DNA of 64,000 bases. Origin: Paguma larvata. Its lineage: Eukaryota; Chordata; Mammalia; Carnivora; Viverridae. A program made the position numbers and the translations under genes. The notes under the pieces were generated by a model, which made no database searches, was not told where the DNA came from, and saw only the letters and a program-made list of their open reading frames with translations. The stretch covers positions 45,589,587 through 45,653,586 of the forward strand of contig CM057833.1 in assembly GCA_030068075.1 (NCBI GenBank). Reading direction: 5' to 3'. This document shows, one piece after another, positions 30,986 through 41,440 of this stretch (position 1 is its first letter; every line of letters begins with the position of its first letter).

Positions 30986-31900
30986 ATCAGTCAGGAGAAA
31001 ACAACTACCTCAATTATTTTAACATAGAGACCTTAACATTATACGAGATGTTTAGTTATGCAATTATTAACTAAGTGACTGAAAGATAAAAGGAACTCTA
31101 AGGCATGATGAAGGTAGCAGTTGCAAGAAGCAGCTACCACCCCTGTAGGAAGAAAACAAGGGAAACACTTAGAAACATAGAGGAGAAAGTCCATTGGTGG
31201 ATGGTGGTTGAAAACTCAGATCTCCAGGGAAGGGTACTACTTATTTGAGTCTGGGGTCTCTGAGCTTGGGAGAGGGAGCCCGTGAGCTAGCCCTGTCTTC
31301 TGAAGACAGGCACAGGCCAACTGGGGCTATGGTCTCCTAACTGAGGCAGGACCTAGAGGGGGGTCTGCAAGTGTTGGGAACTGCACAGCCTCGATTCAGC
31401 CACTACTATGGGAAGAAATTGCAGCTGCCCAGATTCCTAGACACTAGGTCGGTGGTTCAAATCCAAGGATGGTTTGGCCCTCCAGGGTATATCTGTCAAT
31501 ATCTGGATATATTCTTAATAGTCACAACTGCAGGGCTTGCTGCTGAATTTAGCAGATGGGAGACAGGGGTCCTGCTAAACATTGTGCAGTGCATAAAACA
31601 GCACCCTCAAAACAAAGAATTACCAAGTCCAAAAGCAATAGTGCCAGAGTTGAGAAGCCCATTCTAGCTTAACACTGAGAGGAACAGGAAGCAAACAGGA
31701 AGAAGCAAGTCTCATCTTCTCCATCCAGCCATGGCATCTTCTGCTAGCACCCCCTATCGGCAGAGCCCAAGAGGAAGCCGGCAGACAAAGCAGAAACAGG
31801 GATTTGTCCCAGCCCCAGCATCACAAAGTCAAGTACAGAAGGGTAGGTTTGTAGCTGAACGCCAATAAATTAACAACTGGCATGACCATTGCAGGCCAGA
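30986..31900 (+). mobile_element. Ancient LTR-like element split by MER20
   Basis: The left part 30986-31445 includes 'gcaagaagcagctaccacccct', 'actcagatctccagggaagggtactac' and 'gaaattgcagctgcccagattcctag'. The right part, after the MER20, resumes with 'ggaacaggaagcaaacaggaagaagcaagtctc' and 'ccagccccagcatcacaaagtcaagtacagaagggtagg', ending near 'caataaattaac'. I recognise this as a common eutherian LTR-like repeat but cannot name the subfamily. Confidence 0.65.
31446..31668 (+). mobile_element. MER20 hAT MITE
   Basis: 'taatagtcacaactgcagggcttgctgctgaatttagcagatggg' in outline, 'gtcctgctaaacattgtgcagtgcataaaacagcaccctcaaaacaaagaattacc' and the end 'aatagtgccagagttgagaagccc' match MER20 at the expected length of about 220 bp. 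Confidence 0.85.
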
Positions 31901-31904
31901 TTCT

Positions 31905-32270
31905 CAGAAGAAGCAAAGCCCTAACAGCGGATGTAGGAACGGCATTAGAGCAACACCTAGCACGTTGTTGTCACTCAGCGAAGAGTGGGGTGCAGCAAAC
32001 ATTTATTCAGTGAATGACTTCTTGATGAAAGATTTCCAAACAGTATACAATGAGCACATTGAAAGCACAATGCCTCCTCATGTGAAATTTCTTCTATCTA
32101 TGATCTTAGTCATTTGCTTTCTGTTTGTCTGTTGTCCTATGAAGAATAGAGTACTTCTTGAAATTCAGTTCTAGAGTGTGTCAAAAGTGTTACCTATTTT
32201 GTCTCATAACTATGTTTTTGACACAAATGAGATCATTTGACTTCCACTCATTCATAGTATCTTGGATATT
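31905..32270. other. Unique DNA, nothing recognised
   Basis: A small L2-like tail may lie at 31955-32025 ('gcgaagagtggggtgcagcaaacatttattcagtgaatgac'). Otherwise nothing is recognised. Confidence 0.35.
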
Positions 32271-32271
32271 T

Positions 32272-32465
32272 TTGCATTATAGTAATAAGGTTTATTTAGT
32301 GCTAGTTATACCGGATAGTGTACTTTACCACTCTTGTTTCATTTTACCTGCCACCTTCTTACCTAGTTTTGGATGAGAAAACTGAAGAATAGAGAGGTGA
32401 AGTGATTTGTCCCAAGTGACACCTTAAGTGCATGAGCAAAATTAGAACCCATACAGGTGGTAGAA
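32272..32465 (-). mobile_element. MIR SINE relic
   Basis: 'ggtttatttagtgctagttataccggatagtgtactttacc', 'ttggatgagaaaactgaagaatagagaggtgaagtgatttgtcccaagtgacacc' is a reversed MIR. Confidence 0.75.
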
Positions 32466-32574
32466 AAGTGGTTTGTACTTGAATTGCTTTGAGGTGGCTG
32501 ATTTACTGGGTCACTTAGCCCTTCCCAATCTGGGCATGTTTCCTCCCATACTTTCTGTCCCCACTCGCTTGCAG

Positions 32575-32990
32575 CATCAGTGGAGCAATTCGGGGTGTTA
32601 GTTTTCCAGCAAAGAATGTCATCTAGTGAGAAACACAGAAGAGTTTATGGATAGGCTCAGGGTACCCAGTGTCATACAGACAGGGCAGGGGACCCAGTCT
32701 TGAGAAGTCAGGGAAGTCATATCTGATGAGATATGAAAAAAAGGAAGGAGAGGACAGGCTACACAGGAAGGAAGAGAATGTGCAAAGTGTACAGGTAAGA
32801 AACACCCTGATACATTAAGGGTCTGCAAGCAGACTATGAAAGAAGTTTAGGGGAGAAGAAAGCAATATGGTGGAAGGACACTGGAGTGACAGGTAAGAGC
32901 CAGCACAACAAGGAATCTGTACGTTATGCAAAGAAATTTGGAGTTTATAATGGTCTAGCTAATTATGTAAACACACCATTTATCTTCTTT
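32575..32990 (-). mobile_element. L2-like relic
   Basis: 'gaagtcagggaagtcatatctgatgagat', 'aggaaggaagagaatgtgcaaagtgtacaggtaag' and 'gcaaagaaatttggagtttataatgg' follow the reverse-oriented L2-type repeat. Confidence 0.5.
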
Positions 32991-33066
32991 GAGTTTCGGT
33001 CTCCACTGTGTAAAACAGTAACAGCATCTGTTCTGCCTACCAAACGGGGTCTGATTTGTTCAAATA

Positions 33067-33120
33067 AAACACATACACGCATGCACGCGCGCACACACAT
33101 GCGCACACACACACACATCA
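33067..33120 (+). repeat. Imperfect (CA)n/(CG CA)n microsatellite
   Basis: 'acacatacacgcatgcacgcgcgcacacacatgcgcacacacacacaca' contains alternating purine-pyrimidine steps, including CGCG, which favour Z-DNA. Confidence 0.9.
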
Positions 33121-33124
33121 CATG

Positions 33125-33600
33125 GAGATTTGCTTAGGAAACCGTCACACATTATCACTACAGCATCTCAAGTCAGCTTCAGAAAATAGAAGCAGCAGCC
33201 TTCTCTTTCCTCCCATTTCCCTCAACCCCTGTGGAGGAAAAAGCCCCCTCTGGAAAAAGAAAGACTCTCCTTAGTCCTTTGCCAAAGCTTTCTCAAGCAA
33301 TAATCCATAATGCAATCTTCATTGAAATTGTATTTCAGCCCCCCTCTGCTAAAAATATAAATACATGTGACTTCAGCCTCCGACTGGCCTTTGTGCCTTC
33401 CTGCCCCTGGTGTGCGCCTTCCTAAGTGGCTGTCCTCGCCGTGGGCGCCAGCCTGTGTGATAACATTATAATTTTGTGTATATTGTGCTCTCGGAGGCCA
33501 TGCTGAGGCCAGCATGAGGAAATGGCAATTGACAGCAGGCCCAGACTTTGTGAAGATCTGTGGCTCCCTTCTCTGTGGGTTCGTTTGGCTCAAGTCACTG
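33125..33600. other. Repeat-free block, candidate enhancer-like DNA
   Basis: Free of recognised repeats and more GC-rich than its flanks. It contains a near-consensus MEF2 box 'ctaaaaatat' at 33349-33358 and 'caaagctttctc' nearby. A short GC-rich, CpG-containing stretch lies at 33432-33455 ('ctcgccgtgggcgccagc'). Function is inferred only from texture and motifs. Confidence 0.35.
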
Positions 33601-33904
33601 TATTTGGGTGGCTGATCCCAAAAAGCCATGGGCACAGGGACCAGCACTCCCCTTGTTTGAGTACCTTAAAAAATGAGGCAAATTGAAATCGAGGTGTCCC
33701 AGGACAGAGGATGGCTTGAGGGAAATGGTAGGCAAGAGACACAGAACTCAGTGATCTGCACCACATGTAAGAACTCCGAGCTGCTGGAATCCAGAACCAA
33801 ATCCAGCAGGGCCTTAAAATCACCAGGGTTAATGGTTTGCATCATCTTCTTACCCCTGATCTTTCTACTGCATTACAATATCTCCCTAAACTGATAATTA
33901 ATGC

Positions 33905-34080
33905 AACCATTTGAGAAATATTTATTAAATGCCCACTCTGAGCTAACACTTGTAGGCACTGGGGATACAGTGATGAACAAGGCACAATTTATCACGCATA
34001 GATCTTACACTGGGGAAGGAGTGAATTTGCCATTAGTGCACAATTTCTCAACTGATTAAGAGGAGTTGCAAAGGGACAAC
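33905..34080 (-). mobile_element. L2 LINE relic
   Basis: 'gagaaatatttattaaatgcccactctgagctaacacttgtaggcactggggatacagtgatgaacaaggcac' in outline, then 'gatcttacactggggaagg': reversed L2 end. Confidence 0.8.
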
Positions 34081-34084
34081 AGCC

Positions 34085-35065
34085 CCACAAGGGGTTAAAT
34101 GAAAAGCCTTATTCTGCCTGTCCTACTGACTCTAATGCCAGTATTCAAAAAGGTTCCACCTCCATCTCTTTTTGATTTTACTTATTCTCTTCATTTGCAT
34201 GGAGGAAGGAAAGCCAAAGCCTCTTACCAATTACCCCATGCACTGAGCCACAGACCCAAACAGAGCTCAGATTATCTATTTAATTCTCTAGCCTGCAAGG
34301 GGGCATTTACCCATTGTCTGAGTCTTAGCCAAACGTAATGGATTAGTTCAGAGCCTGGGGGGAAAGTCGTGAATACTGTGTTTAGAAGGAAAGCTATACA
34401 GAGCAGAGATATAAATTCAAAGGATGAATTTATAAAAGAAAAAAGTCGCATAAGTTTACAGGCAACCCCTGTGAGCTCCAGGGGCCAGGCCAGATGGTCC
34501 ATAGTGGCAATTCCATGCACACCTCACACAATCCCCTGCACTCTGCCAGAGGCTGCCCCACCCTCAAGCTCACCCCAGATGAGAGCCATCTATCACCAGG
34601 AGGATAAGGGGAGACTCAAGGGTAGGAAGACGGCAAGTCAGGCTATACTGGGATGGAGGAAGAAATCTTCAGTTGTGTTTCCTTAGAAACCCCCACAAGC
34701 TGAGACTGGGAAAGTAGTCTCACAGTCAGACAGGAGTAGTTCTGATTTCTTCATCAAAAATCACATCCCGAAAGAAGGAAGAAGACATCCTCAAGCAGCT
34801 TAATCTTTCAGGCCAGACCTCGAGTAAGCAGCCTCCTATAGAGGCCCAAAGAAGCCGGGTCTGGGTCTGGAAGCAGTGGAGCCACAGGCAGTGCAAAGCA
34901 AATCTGTAAATGTGTGAGTGAGAAGCCCTGACAATTAATGAGGGAGCAAAAATACTCTGACGGAATATTCACATGGAATGAGAGTTCCCATAGAAACCCC
35001 TTGGTGAAGAACTAAAAAATAATCACATGACCTTTAGTTTAAACTGGGAACAAATCTGATTGAAT
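34085..35065. other. Unique DNA, nothing recognised
   Basis: No repeat family is recognised. The frames at 34369-34686 (plus) and 34272-34520 (minus) have no homology. A sub-block at 34905-35060 is AT-rich and complex, with 'caattaatg' and 'aaaaataatcacatgacc' elements. Confidence 0.4.
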
Positions 35066-35129
35066 CTAATTCTGAAAACGTGCCAAGCTCTGGCCCTTAC
35101 TAGGAAGCTCCAGCTCTGCAACCAAAACT

Positions 35130-35312
35130 GATTCTCCACTAAGTGATAGCTCTGTGACTTAAGGCAAGTTACTCAACCACCCTGAGCTAGATCTGTGGAA
35201 GGAAGATAATAGTCCTTCCCTCAGGGGAGTGGGAAGAATTAAGTGAGATAATACACAGAAAACACTCCAGACAAGTGTCTGGCTCATTCTAAGGACCCAT
35301 TCAAGTCAACAG
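35130..35312 (+). mobile_element. MIR SINE relic
   Basis: 'tgatagctctgtgacttaaggcaagttactcaaccaccctgagc', 'gaattaagtgagataatacacag' and 'agacaagtgtctggctcattc' follow MIR order. Confidence 0.8.
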
Positions 35313-35324
35313 ATAAGAATGAGC

Positions 35325-35660
35325 CAGGACACACATGCACATCCTGGCAGGGATCCCATAGATGTCACTTTGACCAAAAGAAGCCAGAGACAAAGAAGAT
35401 ACACTGTACAGTTTCATTTATATGAAGTTCGAGAAGAGGCAGGACTACCTGGTGATCAGAATAGTGGAGCCCTTTGGGGGTGCTGACTAGGAAGGGGCAT
35501 GGGTAAGGCTATTGGGGTGCCAGAAGTGTAGTCTGTGTTGACATGTCGGTTATAGGAGTGCACGCTCCACAGAAACTGGCTGTGCTATGCACTTAACAGT
35601 CATGCTCTTTAAGCACTCTACTGTTTTTAGGACATGCTTAAAAAAAAACTTTTTTTAAAG
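35325..35660 (+). mobile_element. L1M-type 3' end relic
   Basis: 'aaaagaagccagagacaaagaagatacactgtacagtttcatttatatgaagttc' matches an old L1 3' segment. 'ggtgatcagaatagtggagccctttgggggtgctgactaggaaggggc' and a terminal A/T tract (35639-35660) complete it. Confidence 0.6.
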
Positions 35661-35669
35661 AAAATGCGA

Positions 35670-35735
35670 ATACATCTGCAGAGTGACTAACACAATGTCT
35701 GGCCCAGAGGAAGTATTCGATAGTGTTAATCTCAC
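35670..35735 (+). mobile_element. MIR SINE 3' fragment
   Basis: 'gagtgactaacacaatgtctggcccagaggaagtattcgatagtg' is the MIR 3' end. Confidence 0.55.
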
Positions 35736-35739
35736 CTGG

Positions 35740-37435
35740 AAAATGAGTCAAAAGAGAGCATCGCCATAATCATCATCACCAGTAGCAGCAACATGACAGA
35801 GCCTATGGATCATTACCATATGTGACAGCAGCTGCAGGGAGTGAAGAAAACTGGTTTGAATTTAGGGCGTGTGTTGGCTGATACGTTCTATAGGGCATTG
35901 TATCTAGAGGGTGATTATTACACTTCTGATTCTTTCAAGCAGGACCCAGGCCAAGTCTTCCTGTGAGCTAGGCAGGAAAGTCTCTTCTATCACTGTTGCT
36001 CAGCTGAGGGTGGTGAAGGCGCAGCAGGGTGAGGTCATTTGTCCATGAATACAGCTGGTGAAGGCAGAGTCAAGAATAGAAGGCAAGTCTTAACACCCTA
36101 AAATATTTCAATCTGTTTCAAGAATTTCTTTCAAACTACTTAGAGATTCATTCCCTAGTCCTGAAAGGAGACATAAAAACAGGTTCTTTTTTTATATCTT
36201 GAAGGAGTTCTTCCACAGGGAAAGAGACCTTCCAATTATGAATGAACAAAACTAAGTTTAATTGCCACCTGCAGTCTCTGTGACATCCAGTAGCCATAGA
36301 AACAGGTGAGTCTGTGGTCTGAGGCATGGCCAGTGTCACAGTTCCTACCGCCCCAGTCAGGTGCAGCAGCAGGTAGGGTCATGGGGGCAGGAGTGGTCGT
36401 AGGAGTCATCTCTGGTCCCTGAAGAACTTTGGAAGGGGAAGGACTTGGTTCTAAGAACAAAAAAGGATAGTTCTCTGTGACTTCTGGCTGCTCTGGACGA
36501 AACAACATTGTGGGACCTCCTACACTGTACATTGTTTAAAGGAGGTCAGAGTACACAGCAGTCCAAACAGAGGAAGATACTGTACTTATGAGACTGTTGT
36601 TCTAATGGAAGAGATAGATAATAAGTAAAAACATAATGAGATGGGATGAGATGGTAAAATTAAGTGGAATAAATAAAAATGGAGCAGGTTAAGGGTGGAG
36701 AGTGATCATAAGGGCTAAGTATATAGGGCATTCAGAAAAAAATCTCTCCAACAAGCTGATATTCAAACAGTAACCTTTCATACGGTCAACTTGGGCAGAG
36801 TTACAGTTCCTATGGGAAGCAACCAGATGTACATGAATTGGGCCTCATAGAAAAAGTTTTCCTCTCACCCTCTCTAACTATATCACTGAAAATTAATCAT
36901 GCTCTATCACCTAAGCATACAACTTATGCCTAAATCCAAATCACTGGGCTATGAAAAAGTTATATCACTTTGTTATGGCATAGGTGCTACAGGCTTCAGA
37001 TAATTTAGGGCACAGTTATCTGACTAAATGGAGAATGCCTCTTTATAAAAGGGTATATGCTTGGAGTGCCTACCAATACTAGCCTAGTACTTTTTCTGTC
37101 ATGTCACTAATATATGCAGAGAGACTGAGAAACAAAGGACATGACAGCTTCTACCTTTGAAAAAAGTTACAACTGGATAGATAGACTAGTCACATGCATA
37201 ACTACAACAGTACAACATAGGAAGTGCTGGTAACTGTAGTGTATCAAAAGTGCCGACCTAATGTAGGGTATATCCACAATCCTAAGCCAAGCAATCCAAA
37301 GAATGCATAAGGGTTGTACATTGCCCAAGTACAAAAGACTTATAATCTAGGAAAGAAGATGGGATGCAAGCTAGAAACAAGATTTACCACCAAAAGTAGT
37401 ATCATAGTGCTCAATGAGTTTCAAAGAATTAAGTA
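35740..37435. other. Unique DNA, nothing firmly recognised
   Basis: The longest stretch without a firm call (1.7 kb). Two overlapping minus-strand frames at 36148-36532 look unusually clean but have no family match. A weak reversed MIR may lie near 35990-36090 ('tgaatacagctggtgaaggcagagtc'). Confidence 0.35.
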
Positions 37436-37437
37436 CT

Positions 37438-37740
37438 TAAGAGACATTTACTGAATGCCAACCACATGCCAAGAACTTAATAAGTACAGTGATAAAGAGG
37501 TCAAGGCCCCTGCCTTAGGGAGTTCAGGTCCAATAGAAGGGGAAAGGTTTGTAAAGAGACATTCACAATGTACAGTCATGAACATATATGAGAGAAGACT
37601 GGGAACAGGAATAAAGGAGTTTTGTTTCTGGGCGTTAGCAATGTGTGAAGGCATAGAAGACCTTACCTTGCATTTGAAACAATAGAAGCAGTTTTATTCA
37701 GAATCACAGAAGTTTAGAAAACTTTAGAAAACTGTGGTAG
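37438..37740 (-). mobile_element. L2 LINE relic
   Basis: 'agagacatttactgaatgccaaccacatgccaagaacttaataag', 'ggcccctgccttagggagttcaggtccaatagaagg' and 'gcaatgtgtgaaggcatagaag' are in reversed L2 order. Confidence 0.65.
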
Positions 37741-37794
37741 AGCTAGAGTACAGAGTAACTAATGGGGAATTGGAAGAGAGGGAGTAATAAAAGT

Positions 37795-38055
37795 TAACAT
37801 TTACTGAATACTTATTGAATGCCAGACACTGTTCTTAATGTATATAAATATACATATATATACACATGTACATATATATATACACACGCACACATTCATT
37901 TCATCTTCTCAATTATTGTATGAGTAAATATTATCATCATCTCTATTGCACAGAAGAGAAAATGGGGAAGGTTAAGTAACTTGTTCAAGGTCACTCAGCT
38001 AGTAAGTAGTAAAGCTAGAATATGAACTCCAGAATTAGTACCTTAAGCACTATAT
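37795..38055 (-). mobile_element. MIR SINE with an internal TA/CA expansion
   Basis: The left part 'taacatttactgaatacttattgaatgccagacactgttcttaatgtat' and right part 'cattcatttcatcttctcaattattgtatgag...gagaaaatggggaaggttaagtaacttgttcaaggtcactcagctagtaag' form one reversed MIR. A microsatellite has expanded within it. Confidence 0.88.
37841..37894 (+). repeat. (TA)n/(TACA)n microsatellite in MIR
   Basis: 'tatataaatatacatatatatacacatgtacatatatatatacacacgcacac'. It lies where the MIR consensus has 'tacatgtattaact'. Confidence 0.9.
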
Positions 38056-38059
38056 AGTG

Positions 38060-38290
38060 ACTGAGAATCTGGAGGCTAGGTTCAAGGCCGTTGAATTCAT
38101 TTATTTGGCCACAAGGATCCATTTAATGCTTTTAAGCTGGGAAATGACACAATCAGGCTTACATTTTACAAATATTGGCCTGGCTGCAAAACGTAGAATC
38201 AGATTAAGGGGGTATAGAATCAAAAGCATGATGGCAAGTTGGAAGGCCTTACAATGGTGCAGGGAAGAAGGGCTGAGGATCCAAAGGTAA
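38060..38290 (-). mobile_element. L2-like relic, left part
   Basis: 'gaattcatttatttggccacaagg', 'atgcttttaagctgggaaatgacacaatcaggcttac' and 'ggcctggctgcaaaacgtagaatcag' follow the reverse-oriented L2-type repeat. It probably continues at 38566 after a LINE insertion. Confidence 0.5.
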
Positions 38291-38565
38291 GAGGGATAAC
38301 TTTATACCTCCTTCCATTCTGAATGCTAGCCTTGCTGGGTAGAATATTTTTGGTTGCAGGTTTTTTTCCTTTCAGCACTTTGAATACATCAAGCCACTTC
38401 CTTTTAGCTTGCAAAGTTTCTGCTGAAAATTCAGCTGATGGCTTTATGGAGTTTTCCCCTGTGTGTAACTATTTTCTTTTCTCTTGCTACCTTTAAAATT
38501 CTCTCCTTATCACCTGATACTAATACAACACTATATGTTATTTATACTTAAATTTTTAAAAAAGG
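38291..38565. mobile_element. Unassigned LINE-like insert
   Basis: 'gaatgctagccttgctgggtagaatatttttggttgcagg', 'cacttccttttagcttgcaaagtttctgctgaaaattcagctgatgg' and 'ctttaaaattctctcctt' match a common L1-associated mammalian repeat. The end 'ctgatactaatacaacactatatgttatttatac' plus an A-run resembles carnivore L1 3' ends. Orientation and family remain uncertain. Confidence 0.5.
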
Positions 38566-38700
38566 ACGTAGGATGCTTCAATGGGCACAGAGGGGCTGAG
38601 GAAGGCTATTTAAGGGGAACAGGTAATGTCACTTAGTGACAGACATGATGCAAGGCATGAGAGAGAGGGTGGTGTAAACGATGATCCTTCAAAGCTCAGA
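38566..38700 (-). mobile_element. L2-like relic, right part
   Basis: 'cacagaggggctgaggaaggctatttaaggggaacagg' and 'gacatgatgcaaggcatgagag' suit the continuation of the L2-like repeat at 38060-38290. Confidence 0.4.
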
Positions 38701-38872
38701 TACAGCCTTGACAGGTAATTCCTGCCCTTAAAGTAAAGAGAAGAGAAGATAGTCTTATCATGGCAAAGAACAGAGTTATACAAGGCTGATGACATTCTTA
38801 AGTGTCTGAAACCAGGTGTGTGAATTCTAAAGACTGATGCTTAAACAGGCTGTCAGCCCCACGATGCTGTTT

Positions 38873-38930
38873 TCTTTCTTCTTTCTTCTTTCTCCTGCCC
38901 ACCGCCCCTCTCTTTTTCTTTCTTTCAAAT
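38873..38930 (+). repeat. (CTTT)n / pyrimidine tract
   Basis: 'tttctttcttctttcttctttctcctgcccaccgcccctctctttttctttctttc', imperfect. Confidence 0.85.
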
Positions 38931-38934
38931 GAGT

Positions 38935-39270
38935 GCAACCATATTGTTTTACTAAATGTAAAATAACAAATGCACATGCAGAAAATTCAAGCAATACAGA
39001 AAGATACAAAAAGAATAAAAGTTGTCTGAAATCCAATCCCCGTTAACACCTTAGTTAAAGATTTTCCAGGCATCCATGCCCACACAGCACATGCATGAAC
39101 ACACATTCACATACTCACATGCATTGCAAGTCTGATTTTTATTTTGGAAACTAGCTTTTTTCACTTATACTATTATGGAAATATTTGAAGTCAGTGAATA
39201 TGGAGCTAAGTCAACTTTTTCAATGGCTAAGGGGTATTTCATTGCCTGTATGTTCCATAGTCTATTATGA
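38935..39270 (+). mobile_element. Ancient interspersed repeat, unassigned
   Basis: 'gaaaattcaagcaatacagaaagatacaaaaagaataaaag', 'gaaatccaatccccgttaacacc', 'gaaactagcttttttcacttatac' and 'tcaatggctaaggggtatttcattgcctgtatg' follow a widespread mammalian repeat consensus. I cannot place it in a family with confidence. Confidence 0.5.
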
Positions 39271-40030
39271 GTTCTAGTGATGGCCCAAATGACAAAAGAG
39301 GCAAATCCTTTCTCTCTAAAACATCAATAAAACTGGACAGATTTAACAAAATCAACCATTTAAAGCACTCTAAAAATTGACTAACAGCATTTAACAATCT
39401 GAGAAACATTTATACTTGAAAATATGCGTAACTTTGAGTCACAACAGTGGGAATCTCTTGCATTCTTATGTGGAACTGTCCCCATTCCTGTCACACCTCA
39501 GAATCAGTTGTTGTGGAAGTTCTAGGAGGGCAGGGTAAGCATCAAACATCAACGGCTTCTCTGCCAGGAAGAATGGGGCTCACTAGTTTTGAAGGGGTTA
39601 AAATTACCCATGCTCAGGGGTGTTTTCAATGCTAGCAATGACCTGAGAAACAGCCATCAGGGACAGTCAGTGGTTCCAAAAATCTGACATTGCAGTCATT
39701 GTTAAAAAGACTCTAGCATGAGTTTGTTTGGGCAAAGCAAATTTAGTCTGTGAACATTTATTAAGTCTTTGTTATATGCCTGGAATTGTAGGGTACTTTG
39801 CTTGTTAGATAACAACACATGGCAGAGTAGGCTTATGATTGGACATCAGTGCATATGTGCGTCCACCGTTACTATCGCAAGTGATGGCATAGCACCAGGT
39901 GGAGGCTTCATTTCTGTCATTTTTTTTATGAAGTGAAAATGGGACTCTGAAAAGGTAGATTTAGAATCTCAAGAACAATTTTACTCTCATTGCTGATGAA
40001 TATGTAGTGAGAAAATTCACCCTTGTTCTT
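39271..40030. other. Unique DNA, nothing recognised
   Basis: No gene or repeat is recognised, other than a possible L2-like piece at 39740-39800 ('gtgaacatttattaagtctttgttatatgcctgg'). Confidence 0.4.
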
Positions 40031-40040
40031 TCTGAAGAGT

Positions 40041-40086
40041 AATGATGATGATGACGACTACAACAACAACGATGACAATGACAACA
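40041..40086 (+). repeat. Imperfect trinucleotide tract (GAT/GAC/AAC)
   Basis: 'aatgatgatgatgacgactacaacaacaacgatgacaatgac', a mixed triplet array. Confidence 0.8.
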
Positions 40087-40448
40087 TTCATCATGGGCCT
40101 ACCATGAAACCGAGTGTGTTTCTCAAAAGCCATATCTATCATCCAGTAGTCACTCAACTGTTGACTCAACAGAGTTCAGTTACAAAAAAATTCTAAGTTA
40201 CCAAAGATGAGAAGAACTCCTTTTCTAAATTCCACACATCATATCCAATTTTAAAACGTTCCAACACACCTCAAAACAAAGGTGGGTGGAGATAACTTTA
40301 ATTCCACTTAAGTTTTTTTCTGCATTTTGCAAAGTTGGCTTGGAAGATATGGAAATTAGCAGTGAATGTATGTCAGGGAAAATATATCAAACTAGCTGAT
40401 AATATTTCCTTAAAATCACCTCCCTAATCAGAAGTAGAGGGGAGTACA
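40087..40448. other. Unique AT-rich DNA
   Basis: No repeat or gene is recognised. It may hold the decayed 5' part of the LTR that follows. Confidence 0.35.
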
Positions 40449-40449
40449 T

Positions 40450-40782
40450 CCATTCAGGATGAGGTCATTAAAGTGGGCCCTCATCCACTAAGACCATCAT
40501 CTTTATAAAACCGGGAAATTTGGACATAGGGACACACACACACACACACACGGAGAAAGTCACGTAGAGACAAGGATTATACTACTATAGGCCAAGGAAC
40601 TACCATAAGCTAGGAAAAATATGCAGAACACATTTTTCCTTAATGCTTGGAGAGGGAGCATGGCCCTGCCAACATCTTGATCTCAGACTACTAGCCTTCA
40701 GAACTGTGAGAGAATAAATTGTTATTGTCTAAGCCACCCTATTTGTGGTGCTTTGTTATGTCAGTCCTAGCAAAATGATACA
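40450..40782 (+). mobile_element. MLT1A-like MaLR LTR (5'-truncated)
   Basis: 'gatgaggtcattaaagtgggccctcatccactaagaccatcatctttataaaa', 'gggaaatttggacatagggacacac', 'gagggagcatggccctgccaacatcttgatctcagactactagccttcagaactgtgagagaataaat' and 'gtggtgctttgttatgtcagtcctagcaaaatgatacac' are successive LTR blocks. An AC expansion lies at 40531-40551. Confidence 0.85.
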
Positions 40783-41149
40783 CACACACACATATTTACG
40801 TCACCTCTTTTTGCATCATTACTTCTCTGGTTCCTTTTCTCTCACCCAAATCTTCATGTACCTCTTCTCTAAGGATATGCCTCATATCTCTCATTTCCCT
40901 CTGTACTTTCTCTAGTCGGTGCCTAGTAATCCAATATCATGGCTTCAATAATACCATCTATATGAATAGTAAATTTATTTCTCTTATTTAATATTTTCAT
41001 TTCTATTAAGTATTGTCAAAAAGTCCCTTCCAACAGGCATCTGAGAAAGTTATAGCATATTTCATCAATAGTTATGAAAGAATAATTTCCCTCTTGGGTT
41101 AATGTGGATACTTTACAGAAAGTCATGTTGAAAATTCTGGGCTTTGAAA

Positions 41150-41320
41150 ATAATCAGATCCAAGTTCTAAATCTGCTTCAGTTTCTTCAACTATAAAATG
41201 GAAATTAAAAATAAGTTTAATAAACATTATTGTAAAGAGTGACTGAAATAATGTATTTCAAGGGTTCTTTAAGGTTTCTGGTTAATAGTAAGCACAGAAA
41301 ATGACAGCTGTTATTAGTAG
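41150..41320 (+). mobile_element. MIR SINE relic
   Basis: 'cttcagtttcttcaactataaaatggaaattaaaaataag', 'gtgactgaaataatgtatttcaagg' and 'gttaatagtaagcacagaaaatgacagctgttatta' are MIR core and 3' part. Confidence 0.65.
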
Positions 41321-41345
41321 TGGAAGCTTTCTCATGTACTACAAT

Positions 41346-41425
41346 CAGGTCAGCAAACTTTTCCATGAAGGGACAGATAGTAAATATTTAGGCTTTTCAG
41401 CCTAAACAGGTCCCTACCATATTTC
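41346..41425 (+). mobile_element. hAT-Charlie-type MITE, truncated
   Basis: 'ggtcagcaaacttttccatgaagggacagatagtaaatatttaggc' is the left end of the same hAT family as the copies at 2075 and 46785. The rest is missing. Confidence 0.75.
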
Positions 41426-41440
41426 CTTTTGTATTATTTG

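Noticed and set aside
33432..33455. Possible CpG island
   Set aside because: Only a few CpGs within about 25 bases, far too short for an island or promoter call.
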